From positions 88,781 through 152,780 of the forward strand of contig JBGSJV010000062.1 in assembly GCA_041741535.1 (NCBI GenBank): a stretch of DNA of 64,000 bases, written 5' to 3'. How positions within the stretch are numbered: position 1 is the first letter of the stretch; each line of letters begins with the position of its first letter. This DNA is from M30B19 sp041741535 (GTDB lineage Bacteria > Planctomycetota > Planctomycetia > Pirellulales > Pirellulaceae). Made by a program: the position numbers and the translations under genes. Positions 44,123-53,534 of the stretch are shown in pieces. The notes beneath the pieces were generated by a model, which was not told the DNA's origin, searched no databases, and saw only the letters and a list, made by a program, of their open reading frames with translations.

Positions 44123-45150
44123 GTTCCGTTATCCTTGCCGTGCGGCGAACGTTCGCTGGCCTCGCCACCCGCATGATAAGCCAGATGCCGATGGTAGACG
44201 TCCAGCAATCCCAACGTCTCGATCTTGAGGTCACGCACACCAAGACTCAGCAGTCCGGGCAAGACGTCCTCCAAGGGTCGATAACTTTGCCACTTGAATC
44301 GGTCGGGGGCTGTCCATTCCACGCTTTCGCCAATAGGCCCCCAAATCGTACCTGCCGGCAACCGTCCCGTGATAACGCTGCCTTGCTGCAATTGCCGCAT
44401 CTCGGAGATGCCCACTAATTTGCCTTTGGCCAACACGGCGACGCGATCACACACCTGTTCGATTTCCGATAAGACGTGAGAGGAGAAGACCACCGTTGTC
44501 CCGTTGGCACGCAAGGTCTCCAACTCTTGCAGCAACTGCGAGCGAACATCGGGGTCCAGATTCGCCGTTGGCTCGTCCAAAAATACCAACGGTGTTTCAG
44601 CACACAGCGTGGCCGCGATCGCCAACTTCTGACGCATCCCCGTCGACATAAGAGCGACCCACCGATTCAGATCCAGCTGCAAGCGGTCCGCCAACTGACA
44701 GGCTCGTTCGAACCGCACGGACGCGGCGGAAGGACCAACTTTCGCAGCGGGCGCCAAACGCGGCGGTTGTTTTTTTTGCGAGGGAACACCCTGCGGTCGC
44801 GGAGGACGCACTTCGGCAAAGAAACGCAAAACATCACGAGCCCGCAACAGACGCGGCAATTGTGGTTGAGCCGGCATGTACGACAACAGAGCGTGTGCTT
44901 CGGTCCGTTGGGCCCAACTATCAAAGCCCCCAATCGTGGCCCGGCCCGATGTAGGACGCACGAAACCCAACAAACAACGCATCAACGTGGTCTTGCCGGC
45001 TCCATTGGGTCCAAGCAACCCAAAGATCTCACCCGGATGAATCTGTAATGAACAATGATCGAGGGCTCTAAAATCGCCATACGATTTCCCCAAGCCCTCG
45101 ACTCGGATCAATGGCTCGACGTCAATGACAACCTCGCTTTGGCCGACCAC
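44119..45150 (-). CDS. ABC transporter ATP-binding protein
   Basis: A 343-residue ATPase. Walker A is GLLGPNGAGKTTLM, the signature is MSTGMRQKLAIAA (an unusual LSGGQ variant), Walker B is LVFLDEPTANLD, and the H-loop is SSHVLSEIE. A roughly 30-residue insertion rich in Pro, Lys and Arg (RPPRPQGVPSQKKQPPRLAP) interrupts the helical subdomain. The extra C-terminal 110 residues may regulate it. The start is GTG at 45150; there is no ATG in frame nearby. It is upstream of the permease in one operon. Confidence 0.92.
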   Translation of the reverse strand: MVGQSEVVIDVEPLIRVEGLGKSYGDFRALDHCSLQIHPGEIFGLLGPNGAGKTTLMRCLLGFVRPTSGRATIGGFDSWAQRTEAHALLSYMPAQPQLPRLLRARDVLRFFAEVRPPRPQGVPSQKKQPPRLAPAAKVGPSAASVRFERACQLADRLQLDLNRWVALMSTGMRQKLAIAATLCAETPLVFLDEPTANLDPDVRSQLLQELETLRANGTTVVFSSHVLSEIEQVCDRVAVLAKGKLVGISEMRQLQQGSVITGRLPAGTIWGPIGESVEWTAPDRFKWQSYRPLEDVLPGLLSLGVRDLKIETLGLLDVYHRHLAYHAGGEASERSPHGKDNGT

Positions 45151-45256
45151 TCGGCTCCCTTCCCATTTCGACTTGGCATTCGCGGCATAACTTCAACGGC
45201 GTTATGCTACCACGAACCGGAACCAAGTCCAAGGAAGGCGTTTCGACGATGGCCGC

Positions 45257-46699
45257 CTAATTCTTGACTTCGGGCTCCGTCGTAACAGCAGGCGGCGGGG
45301 TGGGCCGCAGATTCTGGGGGATGGTCACGGGGACTTCGACCAACCGATTCTTTTCACCGGGTGATGACTTGTGTAGCTCAAACGCATCGTAGAGTTCGCC
45401 GATTGCCGTCTTGGCTTCAAATCTTAATTTGTTGCCATCGATCGAAATGACCTGATACAGCTGCGTGTCCTCGGCGATCCGCTTCATGAACTCCATCCGC
45501 GAATGGTCGTACATCTTTGGACCACTCACGGAAACCACGTACACGGTCCCCGCGGAATCCAACGCTTGAACTCCGGTCGGCAAGTTGACTTCCAGTTGAT
45601 CGGCGACTGCCACGTCTTGCCCGGCAACCTCCACGGTCAATAGTCCAGGGACTTCAAATCCCGTTCGCCCGTAGGTGTGGTCATGCCCAGTCAGCACCAA
45701 GTCCACTTTGTACTTATCGAAGATCGGCTTCCACAGGTTTCGCAATTCAGGGTTATCACGTGATTTACCCGTCGAGTAAACCGGATGATGGAACGAGCAA
45801 ACGACCCACGGCTCCTGATTCGCTGCCAAGACTTGTTCCAACCAAATGGCCTGTTCCGACAATTGCGTGTTGCTGTTCAGGGCAATCAATCGCATGTTGT
45901 GATAGACCATCGTGAAACAGGTCTCTTCCAATCCCGGTGGCCCGTTGGTCGGTTGATGAAACGATGGACGCCAAAGATGCGACAACCGGCGAGTGTCGTC
46001 AGGGTCCTTGGTATATTCATGATTCCCCGGCAGAGCCACCGTGGGTGTCATGGCGTTTAGCCAAGCGCCCGCCGCAAACCACTCGGCCCATTCCGAATCG
46101 CTATCCGCTTTGTTGATCAGATCACCTGCATGCAAAATGAACGCCGCCTGCGGAGCATCGCGATACGCTTCGCGAATCACTCGCGACCATAGCGACCGGA
46201 TTTGATTCTGAGCGTCGCCAAAATAGACAAACGAAAAAGGTCTGTTCTCACTGGGTGTGGTGCGAAACTGGAACCACTCGCTCCAATTTGTGCCGTCCCC
46301 CACTCGATAAACGTACGGCGTGTTGGCTTTCAGGTCGATCAAATTTGCATGATGAAAATGCGCCGTAACGGAATCCACCTGAACGGCTTCGGTGGTCGCG
46401 GTCACTCGTTGCGTGCTATTCACAAACAGCGGCCCGGCCTGAGCTTCCGCAAATTCCGCATAAGCAATTGCTACATCGGGGGAAGTCCGCCAATTGATCC
46501 CTCGAGCCGTACTGGGATCACCGACCAACGACAGGACAATTCGATCCGGCATGGCCGTGGGCGCATAATACTCGGCCAAGGATACGGCAGGCACGATCAC
46601 TTCTTGGACCGCCGTGGCTGCTGTTTCTTGACTATATCCCGACTCTGCCGCGGAAAACCATAATCCGACAACAACAGCGCGTGCAAACAATCGATACAT
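45257..46699 (-). CDS. Purple acid phosphatase-like metallophosphoesterase
   Basis: A 480-residue secreted enzyme. A signal peptide (MYRLFARAVVVGLWFSAAES) is followed by a fibronectin-III-like purple-acid-phosphatase N-terminal domain (about 50-165) and the catalytic domain. Metal motifs are VYFGDAQNQ, ILHAGDLIN, ALPGNHEYT, CSFHHPVYST and TGHDHTYGR. The ATG at 46699 follows GGAAAGG, which decides the start. Family members release phosphate from esters, and in planctomycetes similar enzymes are common. No phosphate-starvation box was recognised. Confidence 0.93.
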   Translation of the reverse strand: MYRLFARAVVVGLWFSAAESGYSQETAATAVQEVIVPAVSLAEYYAPTAMPDRIVLSLVGDPSTARGINWRTSPDVAIAYAEFAEAQAGPLFVNSTQRVTATTEAVQVDSVTAHFHHANLIDLKANTPYVYRVGDGTNWSEWFQFRTTPSENRPFSFVYFGDAQNQIRSLWSRVIREAYRDAPQAAFILHAGDLINKADSDSEWAEWFAAGAWLNAMTPTVALPGNHEYTKDPDDTRRLSHLWRPSFHQPTNGPPGLEETCFTMVYHNMRLIALNSNTQLSEQAIWLEQVLAANQEPWVVCSFHHPVYSTGKSRDNPELRNLWKPIFDKYKVDLVLTGHDHTYGRTGFEVPGLLTVEVAGQDVAVADQLEVNLPTGVQALDSAGTVYVVSVSGPKMYDHSRMEFMKRIAEDTQLYQVISIDGNKLRFEAKTAIGELYDAFELHKSSPGEKNRLVEVPVTIPQNLRPTPPPAVTTEPEVKN

Positions 46700-46861
46700 G
46701 GTGATGGACCTTTCCGATGTGCCGTGGCTGTCCCCAAGACCAGAGCGAAGGTTGCTTGATTTCAATCGGCCAGCGACCGATCCGAGGCTTCAATCGCGCA
46801 TCCGATCATAATCACTCATCGTACGGAATGCTGTTAAGAAGTAGTTAAAGGAGTAAGAAAT

Positions 46862-47554
46862 CTATCGCTTCGCAGGCGTTTCCCAGGACCAGCGTTTCAA
46901 TAGTTCGTCAACCTTGTCTCCGGATTTCTGTTGGCTATCAAATCCAATTAGCAGTTGGTTGGCAAAGTGCAAGACAGGTACGGTTTGCGTATTCGTGTTA
47001 CGTCGTTTCAACAGTCCCTGCAGTTCGGCTTTCGCATCTTTGTCATTGACGATGTTTCGTTTGACAAAGGTAATAGCCGGATATTGCGGCAACGTCTTTT
47101 TCAAGTGTTGTTCCGCCTGATCACAGTGTGGGCAATTGGGTTGGCAGTACATCTCCAGTTGCCGCAAGCGATCCATTTGAGCCGCAAAGTCGGCGTCGTC
47201 TTTCACCTGGTGAATCGCGCGGTTGAAGCCATAGACCAAGGGCACCGTAGTCTTCGGCAGTTGGAGCGCGGATTGAATGCTTTGCATGGTCTTTTCTAAA
47301 CCAGCGTCGCTGGCGACATCACGCGGTACCACCTTTAACCCAGGTTGTTTGGCCGCGTAATCACGAGCCCGCTTGAGCCAAGCTTCATCATCTGGATTTC
47401 CGGCGCGATAGTAGACATCAATCAACAAGTCACGCTGGCCGGCGACGCGCGCAACCGCTGCCGCACGTGTCGTGTCGGTGGACGTTTGTCCCTGGACTTC
47501 GCTTACCAAGTTGACACAACAGCAAACCAAACAAGTGACCAACAGAAAACGCAT
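46862..47554 (-). CDS. Secreted glutaredoxin-like protein
   Basis: A 230-residue exported protein with a Cys-rich signal peptide (MRFLLVTCLVCCCVNLVSEV). The C-terminal domain (about 130-225) has CPHC in MYCQPNCPHCDQAEQ and the cis-proline region TVPVLHFANQLLIG, so a thiol-disulphide role is likely. The N-terminal 100 residues contain a second thioredoxin-like fold without cysteines. The ATG at 47554 is preceded by GGGAG. It is followed by nothing in the same operon, and the DUF1569 gene lies close upstream on the same strand. Confidence 0.82.
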   Translation of the reverse strand: MRFLLVTCLVCCCVNLVSEVQGQTSTDTTRAAAVARVAGQRDLLIDVYYRAGNPDDEAWLKRARDYAAKQPGLKVVPRDVASDAGLEKTMQSIQSALQLPKTTVPLVYGFNRAIHQVKDDADFAAQMDRLRQLEMYCQPNCPHCDQAEQHLKKTLPQYPAITFVKRNIVNDKDAKAELQGLLKRRNTNTQTVPVLHFANQLLIGFDSQQKSGDKVDELLKRWSWETPAKR

Positions 47555-47578
47555 ATCATACTCCCGGAGAGGTGGCGA

Positions 47579-48058
47579 TTAGGAGGAAGCCTTGGGCACC
47601 AAGAAGCTCAAGTGATGCTGCAAATGGATTACTTGCAACTCGCGATGTTCTTCATAGGTCATTTTGCCAAACAAAGGCGATGGGTGTAGCGAGCCACGAT
47701 GGCTCTTGAATCTCTCGACCGTACGTTCCAACTGCTCCAGTGCTGCTAAATCTTGTGCGTGATGGGGTGACTTGACCGTTTGTGGCATCGTCGCGGAACC
47801 GGCTTGAAACGCTCGTTCCCGGAGTATCTTCTTTCGCAACCCGCTGCCGAGCGTTACCTTCGCCATCCATAGCAAGGCGTTGATCGGAAAGTTGGCGCGT
47901 GGATAGCCGTCCAAGGGAAATCGCAGCCAATCGTTGCAATGACCAAGGACCTGCGACAAATTCCATTGGCCCGTTTGATCATAACCCGACTGCAGCAACT
48001 GCCGAGCGTCTCGTACGGCGTCATCCAACGTTCGGATATCCAAGTGCCGTCGTTCCAT
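47579..48058 (-). CDS. DUF1569 protein (DinB-like fold)
   Basis: A 159-residue soluble helical protein ending ELQVIHLQHHLSFLVPK, the typical end of DUF1569. GQWNLSQVLGHCNDWLRF in the first third matches too. The His positions (LGHCND, HLQHH) are those that could hold a metal in DinB-like folds. The function is unknown. The start overlaps the S46 peptidase stop (TAATG), so it is translationally coupled to that protease. Confidence 0.85.
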   Translation of the reverse strand: MERRHLDIRTLDDAVRDARQLLQSGYDQTGQWNLSQVLGHCNDWLRFPLDGYPRANFPINALLWMAKVTLGSGLRKKILRERAFQAGSATMPQTVKSPHHAQDLAALEQLERTVERFKSHRGSLHPSPLFGKMTYEEHRELQVIHLQHHLSFLVPKASS

Positions 48059-50883
48059 TATTCGGTCGCATCCAAGATGCCAGCGCTCATGTACAGCGGC
48101 ATCTGTGTGTACCGCACTTGGGATTGTTGAATCACGCTCAATTCATCGAGCCACTTCGAGATATCTTCAATCGGATGTTTCTTGAAAATTGCGACGCCCA
48201 AATATTCCGATTCAGCCGTATGGTCAAAACGCATTGCCAAACGCATTTTGTCGGGTTGGTGCAATTGTTGCATTTGCTCCCAACTGGCGCGAGCCATTGC
48301 CGGATCAATGGTTGCACCCGCCACCGGGCGAAATACCACGCAAACGAACTCTTCCATTTCTGCGACACTAAATCCCGAATTGAACCGGCCAATTTGAGCC
48401 GCAATGGGCGACGCATCGAGCTTCAAAAGTTGATGCTCAATAAAGGGGTCGGGCTGATAAGCTTGTTCCATCTCAGCCAAGTCTTTCGCCCGCAGATAAC
48501 AAATGCCACGCAGCTGACGATCGGGATCACCCAACGGTCCCGCAGCAACCAGACGATCCATCGAGTGCAGCCGTCGGAAATTCTTTAAGTGCTCGCCTTG
48601 CATGGTCTCGATTTGTGAGCGTTCGAAGTTGCCTGTTGGCGTACCAGTCTTCAAGAAGATCCAATAGTCTTTGCGGGCCACGCCCACTTCCATTTCCGCA
48701 AGCAGATGTTGGGCTTGATAAACTGTACCGGTGATCCATAACACGTAACGAATGTCGACGCCAATCGAACGACTGTAGTCCGCATTCCAAGCAAAGTCGT
48801 TGATCGTCGCTTCAAACGCTCGATCGAAGTTGACACCGACCAACCGACCGCTCGCGTCCATGATCGGACTGCCCGAATTGCCACCAGTCGTGTCGGTATC
48901 GTAGAGCATGTTGACCGGGACTTGTCCCAGCGACTCCGACGCAAAGCCTCCGTCTTCACCGGCCGCGATCTTCTCCAAAACAACTGCCGGAGTCTCAAAA
49001 GGATCGCTGTGGGTCGTCTTCTGAACCAAGCCACGCAACGTCGTGAACGGTGCTTTATACACCGCATCTTGGGGCGAAAATCCTTTGACATGTCCGGTCG
49101 TCAATCGCAACGTGGCATTGGCATCTGGCACAAATTGAGTCGACAATTGCTGCTTCTTGAGGGCGATCAAATCGCCGTACAGCTGATTCAATTTACCTTG
49201 TCGTTGCTTCTCGAGCCCTCGCAACTCGGTCAGCCGTGGATACATGGCAATGACCCACTTCAACGCCGGGTCAGGCAATGCCGCGAGTTCCGCTGGGGTC
49301 TTGCCCAATACCTGATCCAAGTATTCGGCGTTTGACCAAGGACTGGCGGCGAACCACTGCTCGACTGGTTGCCCCAACAGATCCGCAGGTTGCAAACGAC
49401 GGCGCTCTGGATCAGAACTTGTTTGGATGAGTTGTTCCAACAAGCCGGTAAGTATTTGGGTGTCCGTCGCCTCGTCCAGGTCTTTTTGCACCAAACGCCA
49501 TTGCTGCACCGTTTGCGAAAAGTTGCGATCCATGTAAGCGGATTCACGTTCCAAATCGGACTTCTGCCGTTCGACTGCCGAATCGTAAACTTGATAAGCC
49601 AGATGCAAAGTGCGACACGCGTCGACAAAGCTGCGGTCCAACATTTCGGTTGCGGCGGTCTTTGACATCTCCGCGTAAACCGAAGCGATTTGATCCAATA
49701 ATTGGCCGTGCTTGGATTGTCGTTCCGGGTCAGCACTGATGAATTGACGTAACTCCGCTTCTTGCTGTTGCCGACGTTCGATCAACCCAGCTTGATTCAA
49801 GCCTTTGAGTTGGCCGCGGGCGCGTTTTTCCACATTCGCCAAACTCTTGCTGCGGTTGGCGTGTTTGATCGCAACCGCTCGATCGTTTCGACCCGCCTCA
49901 TCCATAACCGCAATTTGCCACTGATAAGACTTGACCGTCGAAGGCAACGTGACGTCGCGGAGCATTTGCAAATACGCGGAAGTGTGGTGTCGGACCGTTC
50001 GGCCCGGGTATCCCAACAGCATGATGGCATCGCCTTCGGCCACACCTTCCGATTTGACTTGCAGAAAACGCTTGGGCTGGTAGGGCACGTTGTTGGGCGA
50101 GTAATCTGCGGCCGATCCGTCAGGTGCCGTGTAGACACGCATGAAGGAGAAGTCGCCCGTGTGGCGTGGCCATTCCCAATTGTCAACATCGCCACCGAAG
50201 TTCCCCACCGAAGCCGGCGGAGCGAAGACCAACCGCACATCGCGCAAATACACGTACAAGAACAATCCGTAGGTCTGGCCGATGAACATTTCAGCAACTT
50301 CGGCGCGCAGGCCGGGGTTGGCTTGTTCCGCCTGTTGCTCCAACACCTTCGATTGACGCTCGATCGCTTTCGTTCGTTCCGCGAAGTCCATGTCCGGGCG
50401 GACGACGCTCAACACTTCTTGCGACACGTCTTGGTAGGACTGCGTGATTCGGACAGTGAAACCGGCCGCTGGAAGCTCGTCCTTCATCGCTTTGGCGATA
50501 AAACCATTCGCCAACAGATCGCGATCCGGGGAACTATTGGCCTGAATCGCTTGGTACGCACAATGATGGTTCGTCAGAATCAGGCCGTTTTGCGAAACGA
50601 AGGAACCGGTACACCCGTTGACGCGGACGATGCCGTCGACCAACGACGTTCGTGTCGGATCAAAAATATCATCGGCTTGCAACCGAATCCCTCGCGCCGC
50701 CAAATCCACTTCACCAATTTCGCTGATCGGCAACATGCCTTCGTCAGCTCGGCCAGTGCCGGGGACCAACGCCGCGCACAAATATGCGATCAAACACGCG
50801 ATCAAGCAAGCTCGTCCGAATGGCAAGAAATGATGCAGACCAATCCGTTGCATCAACACAGAAACCGTCGCAAGAATTCGCAT
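48058..50883 (-). CDS. Dipeptidyl-peptidase, S46 family (DPP11-like)
   Basis: A 941-residue exported serine peptidase that removes dipeptides from peptide N-termini. The signal peptide spans residues 1-47. The catalytic His lies in LTNHHCAYQA, Asp in GDVDNWEWPRHTGDF, and Ser in GGNSGSPIMD. The residue eighteen after the catalytic Ser is Arg (NFDRAFEA), the position that is Gly in DPP7 and Arg in DPP11, where it favours Asp/Glu at P1. A long helical insert (about 330-560) separates His/Asp from Ser as in the family. The start is the ATG at 50883. Enzymes of this type suit peptide scavenging. Confidence 0.93.
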   Translation of the reverse strand: MRILATVSVLMQRIGLHHFLPFGRACLIACLIAYLCAALVPGTGRADEGMLPISEIGEVDLAARGIRLQADDIFDPTRTSLVDGIVRVNGCTGSFVSQNGLILTNHHCAYQAIQANSSPDRDLLANGFIAKAMKDELPAAGFTVRITQSYQDVSQEVLSVVRPDMDFAERTKAIERQSKVLEQQAEQANPGLRAEVAEMFIGQTYGLFLYVYLRDVRLVFAPPASVGNFGGDVDNWEWPRHTGDFSFMRVYTAPDGSAADYSPNNVPYQPKRFLQVKSEGVAEGDAIMLLGYPGRTVRHHTSAYLQMLRDVTLPSTVKSYQWQIAVMDEAGRNDRAVAIKHANRSKSLANVEKRARGQLKGLNQAGLIERRQQQEAELRQFISADPERQSKHGQLLDQIASVYAEMSKTAATEMLDRSFVDACRTLHLAYQVYDSAVERQKSDLERESAYMDRNFSQTVQQWRLVQKDLDEATDTQILTGLLEQLIQTSSDPERRRLQPADLLGQPVEQWFAASPWSNAEYLDQVLGKTPAELAALPDPALKWVIAMYPRLTELRGLEKQRQGKLNQLYGDLIALKKQQLSTQFVPDANATLRLTTGHVKGFSPQDAVYKAPFTTLRGLVQKTTHSDPFETPAVVLEKIAAGEDGGFASESLGQVPVNMLYDTDTTGGNSGSPIMDASGRLVGVNFDRAFEATINDFAWNADYSRSIGVDIRYVLWITGTVYQAQHLLAEMEVGVARKDYWIFLKTGTPTGNFERSQIETMQGEHLKNFRRLHSMDRLVAAGPLGDPDRQLRGICYLRAKDLAEMEQAYQPDPFIEHQLLKLDASPIAAQIGRFNSGFSVAEMEEFVCVVFRPVAGATIDPAMARASWEQMQQLHQPDKMRLAMRFDHTAESEYLGVAIFKKHPIEDISKWLDELSVIQQSQVRYTQMPLYMSAGILDATE

Positions 50884-51220
50884 GTTCGTGACCTCAGCGG
50901 TAATCGCAGTCTGCAGCTTTGTCCCCAAATGACCTGACCCTTTTCAAAGTGTCAGGCCCATTTTACGACAAAGCCGATTGGACTTTTACCAGTCAAAGTC
51001 ACCCTCACGTGGACCGACCAAGTGCGGCTACCCAGACTGGCTGTTCCCAAGATTTTCGATTTTCGTAACTAGTGCTTTGTCTCAACCAAAACTTGGGGTC
51101 TGGTAAAGGGGTCAGGAGTCAATTGTGCGAAGCACCCAAAGGGCCGTTCCGGCAATTGACTCCTGACCCCTTTACCAGACCGACCCCAAAATTAAATGGT
51201 GACAAAGCACTAGCCCGGCG
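50884..51220. other. Intergenic region with palindromic repeats
   Basis: No gene. It contains a GTCAGG/CCTGAC pair near 50927-50963 and the complete palindromic element at 51069-51213. Confidence 0.55.
51069..51213. repeat. Palindromic element, CTAG-ended (copy A)
   Basis: 145 bp with outer ends CTAGTGCTTTGTC (51069-51081) and GACAAAGCACTAG (51201-51213), exact inverses. Inside, a perfect 29-base inverted repeat occupies 51097-51125 and 51153-51181, containing GGGGTCAGGAGTCAATTG and its complement. The 27-base loop is GC-rich. No coding capacity. The layout resembles REP/RAYT-associated or MITE elements, but no mobilising protein lies in the window. Confidence 0.8.
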
Positions 51221-51717
51221 TTATTCGAGCCGCTTGATGATGTGCCAACCAAACGGACTGTTGAGAACGTTGTAATCGGCCATCCCAATCTCGCCAACGT
51301 TCAATTGGAAGGCCACGTCGCCAAACGATTTGGCCATATCACTGCGTTTGAAAACTTCACCATCGGGGTACAGCAGCGCGTCGACTCCGTTATCGGACAT
51401 CACATAGATGCCGGGCGCCGAATCGTCCGTGTGGGCACTGACCATCGCACCGAAGTCCGCGCCTTCTTTGGCTTTGGCTAAGAGCTCTTTCGCCAGCGTC
51501 TCGGATTCGGCCATCGTTCGCTTGATGTCTTTTCGTGGTACGGAACCTTGAAAGCCAATCAAAATATGCTGGACCTTCACAACGCCCGCCTGCGACTTGG
51601 ACAGTGGCTTGACCGGCCCAGCTGCACCGTTTTCGCAGAACTTGCCGTGTTCGTTTGACAAGCCGTTGTCAAACAGCAAAGAATCGCACCCAACAAAACC
51701 GCATACCGAATATTCAT
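51221..51717 (-). pseudogene. Parvulin-type peptidyl-prolyl isomerase lipoprotein, split by a frameshift
   Basis: The N-terminal part begins at the ATG at 51717 (MNIRYAVLLGAILCCLTTAC), a lipoprotein signal ending in a cysteine. The rest, from about 51640 down to the stop at 51221, lies in another frame: VKVQHILIGFQGSV, FGAMVSAHTDDSAP, FGDVAFQLNVGEIG and SPFGWHIIKRLE, all diagnostic of PpiC/PrsA-like parvulins. One base seems lost (or two gained) between about 51610 and 51640. If repaired, the product is a periplasmic lipoprotein foldase of about 165 residues. It may be a sequencing error, a pseudogene, or programmed frameshifting; the first two are more likely. Confidence 0.75.
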
Positions 51718-52181
51718 TCCAATCAACTCGCGTAGAAAAAAGGACCAGCCACCCAAGGCCAACCGAGCCAATCTCGTGACCCGAGGCGACCCTTATGGTA
51801 ACGGCTCTCAAGGCCTTTCGGAACTGGCCAAGAATTTGTGATTGGCCATGCAGGGGAGATTGGAGGTCCTGGCCCAGAACAATATGCGGCCAAGTTCACT
51901 TAATATTCAGGAACCCGTTTCGGAAATTCACGCGATCACGGTTTCGCTGCCGCTCGCAAAAGCCGGTACCACCGCGTTCGCTATCTTGCTAGGCTCTGTC
52001 CCAAAAGGGGTCTGACCCTTTGGAGGGCAAGTAAAAATCTCGGGAAAAAAGGCATGACCGGAGAGGGTCAGACCCCTATTGGGACAAAGCCTAGTATTGG
52101 GAATTCGCGGTCCACTCAGCGTTTAGGAAATTGCCTATTTTTTTTGAGACGGCCCCAATAATTTCGGCGCGCCGGCGGGAC
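51718..52181. other. Intergenic region holding palindromic element B
   Basis: Apart from the CTAG-ended element at 51989-52094 I see no gene or structure. Confidence 0.5.
51989..52094. repeat. Palindromic element, CTAG-ended (copy B)
   Basis: 106 bp. The two 31-base arms (51989-52019 and 52064-52094) are inverses with two mismatches; they begin CTAGGCTCTGTCCCAAAAGG and end GGGACAAAGCCTAG. The centre contains AGTAAAAATCTCGGGAAAAA. The copy at 2295-2399 is the same kind in worse condition, and the ends resemble those of element A. Confidence 0.8.
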
Positions 52182-53201
52182 CTAAAACGGAACATTGGAG
52201 TCGCTGTCGGAGTCTTCTTCGTCGTCGTCATCGTCATGCAGATCATCGGCCGCAAGAAAATCCGCCAATTGATCGCGGTCGGGATGCAGGGGATCGTGGA
52301 CGTCAAAGAAGAAATCTCCCAATCCCATGGGTAACGAATCGCCGCCCAGCGATCGCTTGCGCCGCTCGGCCATTTGCTCCAAGTCCAACGCGTCTTGTCC
52401 CAAACATGCCTCCAATGCCTCGCGCCAAGCCGTATCGCGGCTAATGGGATGGTCCGGGTCTTGCTGAAGTCGCTTCAACGCATATCGCAACAAGTTGATC
52501 CCGTCACGTGGTGAGAAATCGAGCTTGAGTTGATGGCTGCGTTGCAGAAACTCGGTGGTCATCTCCAACAATTCGGACTCACAAAACGGCAGATGGTACT
52601 TCAAGATGGCCATCTCATCTTCTCGATTCGGATAACCCAAGTGCAACGTTGGCTGCAAACGACTCAGGATGTAATCCGGAATTTCGAACGTCGAATCGTC
52701 TTGATTCATCGTCACCGCGCAGCGAAAGTCGGCGCTCGCTTGAATCGTCACACCCGCTACGATCGATTCGACATATCGCCGATGGTCCAGCAATGGGGCC
52801 AACGAGGCCCAGGACTTTTCGTTCATGCGGTTGCCTTCGTCCAAAACGCACACGCCACCACTGATCATGGCACTGACGAGCGGCGATGCGTGGTATGCAA
52901 TTTTGCCGTTCTGACTGAGGACTGGAGTGATCAGCAGATCTTCAGGCCGCGTGTCGCTAGTGCACTGAAACACGTAGATCGGTTTTTGAATCACTTCTGC
53001 GGCCGCCATCGCGAGAGCGGTCTTGCCAATTCCCGGCGCGCCCACCAGACGCGGCGATAACGGCACGTCGCGTGGATCGACCACCAACCAACAGGCCAAG
53101 ACCTGTTTCAAAATCTCTTGCTGGCCGATCCAGTGGCCAACCATTTGGTGGGGAGCAGACAATTGGACTTCGACGCCCTGGATTTCGACCTTTTTCAACA
53201 T
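52182..53201 (-). CDS. AAA+ ATPase of the MoxR type with acidic tail
   Basis: A 339-residue AAA+ ATPase. The Walker A motif is LVGAPGIGKTALAMA, Walker B is GVCVLDEGNRMN, and sensor 1 is RCAVTMNQDDST, typical of MoxR/CbbQ-like chaperone ATPases that remodel metalloproteins. The C-terminus is an acidic run (DDLHDDDDDEEDSDSDSN). MoxR proteins normally lie beside a VWA-domain partner; none is found here, so the partner is elsewhere. I start at the ATG at 53201 because the open frame upstream has poor content. Confidence 0.87.
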   Translation of the reverse strand: MLKKVEIQGVEVQLSAPHQMVGHWIGQQEILKQVLACWLVVDPRDVPLSPRLVGAPGIGKTALAMAAAEVIQKPIYVFQCTSDTRPEDLLITPVLSQNGKIAYHASPLVSAMISGGVCVLDEGNRMNEKSWASLAPLLDHRRYVESIVAGVTIQASADFRCAVTMNQDDSTFEIPDYILSRLQPTLHLGYPNREDEMAILKYHLPFCESELLEMTTEFLQRSHQLKLDFSPRDGINLLRYALKRLQQDPDHPISRDTAWREALEACLGQDALDLEQMAERRKRSLGGDSLPMGLGDFFFDVHDPLHPDRDQLADFLAADDLHDDDDDEEDSDSDSNVPF

Positions 53202-53534
53202 GAGCGACCAAATCAACTTTCCAAAGGCGAATAGCCAAGCGACACAAAACGGCCACGATCTGGTGAACGTAGCGACATTTCTCCAACCACGTTCTGGACA
53301 GCGGAATGACCGTCGCCAGACGGGGAAGACCGCCCCAGTCGGCTCGATTCTAAACCACGCTGCGAAAGCTACCAATTCCGGGCAAGCCCTCCCACAACCG
53401 GAAACTTTAGCACAATTGCTAAAGTAACGCCTCGTGCTGCCCTCAAATCAGTAAATCTCGCCGTGTTCTGCTCAAGCGTGCTTTAGACTTCCGCGTTCCC
53501 ACTGTTCCTGCTCCGACAAACGGAGGAAAGTGCC
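53202..53534. other. Intergenic region upstream of the MoxR-like gene and small membrane gene
   Basis: About 330 bases between divergent genes with no feature I can name, other than GGAGGAAAG at 53522-53530 serving the next gene. Confidence 0.45.

Noticed and set aside
49762..50937. Long open frame on the plus strand opposite the S46 peptidase
   Set aside because: The composition (Arg, His, Gln rich) and lack of any motif mark it as an antisense shadow of a well-supported gene.
52182..53201. MoxR-like ATPase as part of a defence or gas-vesicle cluster
   Set aside because: No VWA partner, nuclease, gas-vesicle or toxin gene is adjacent, so the context does not support it.
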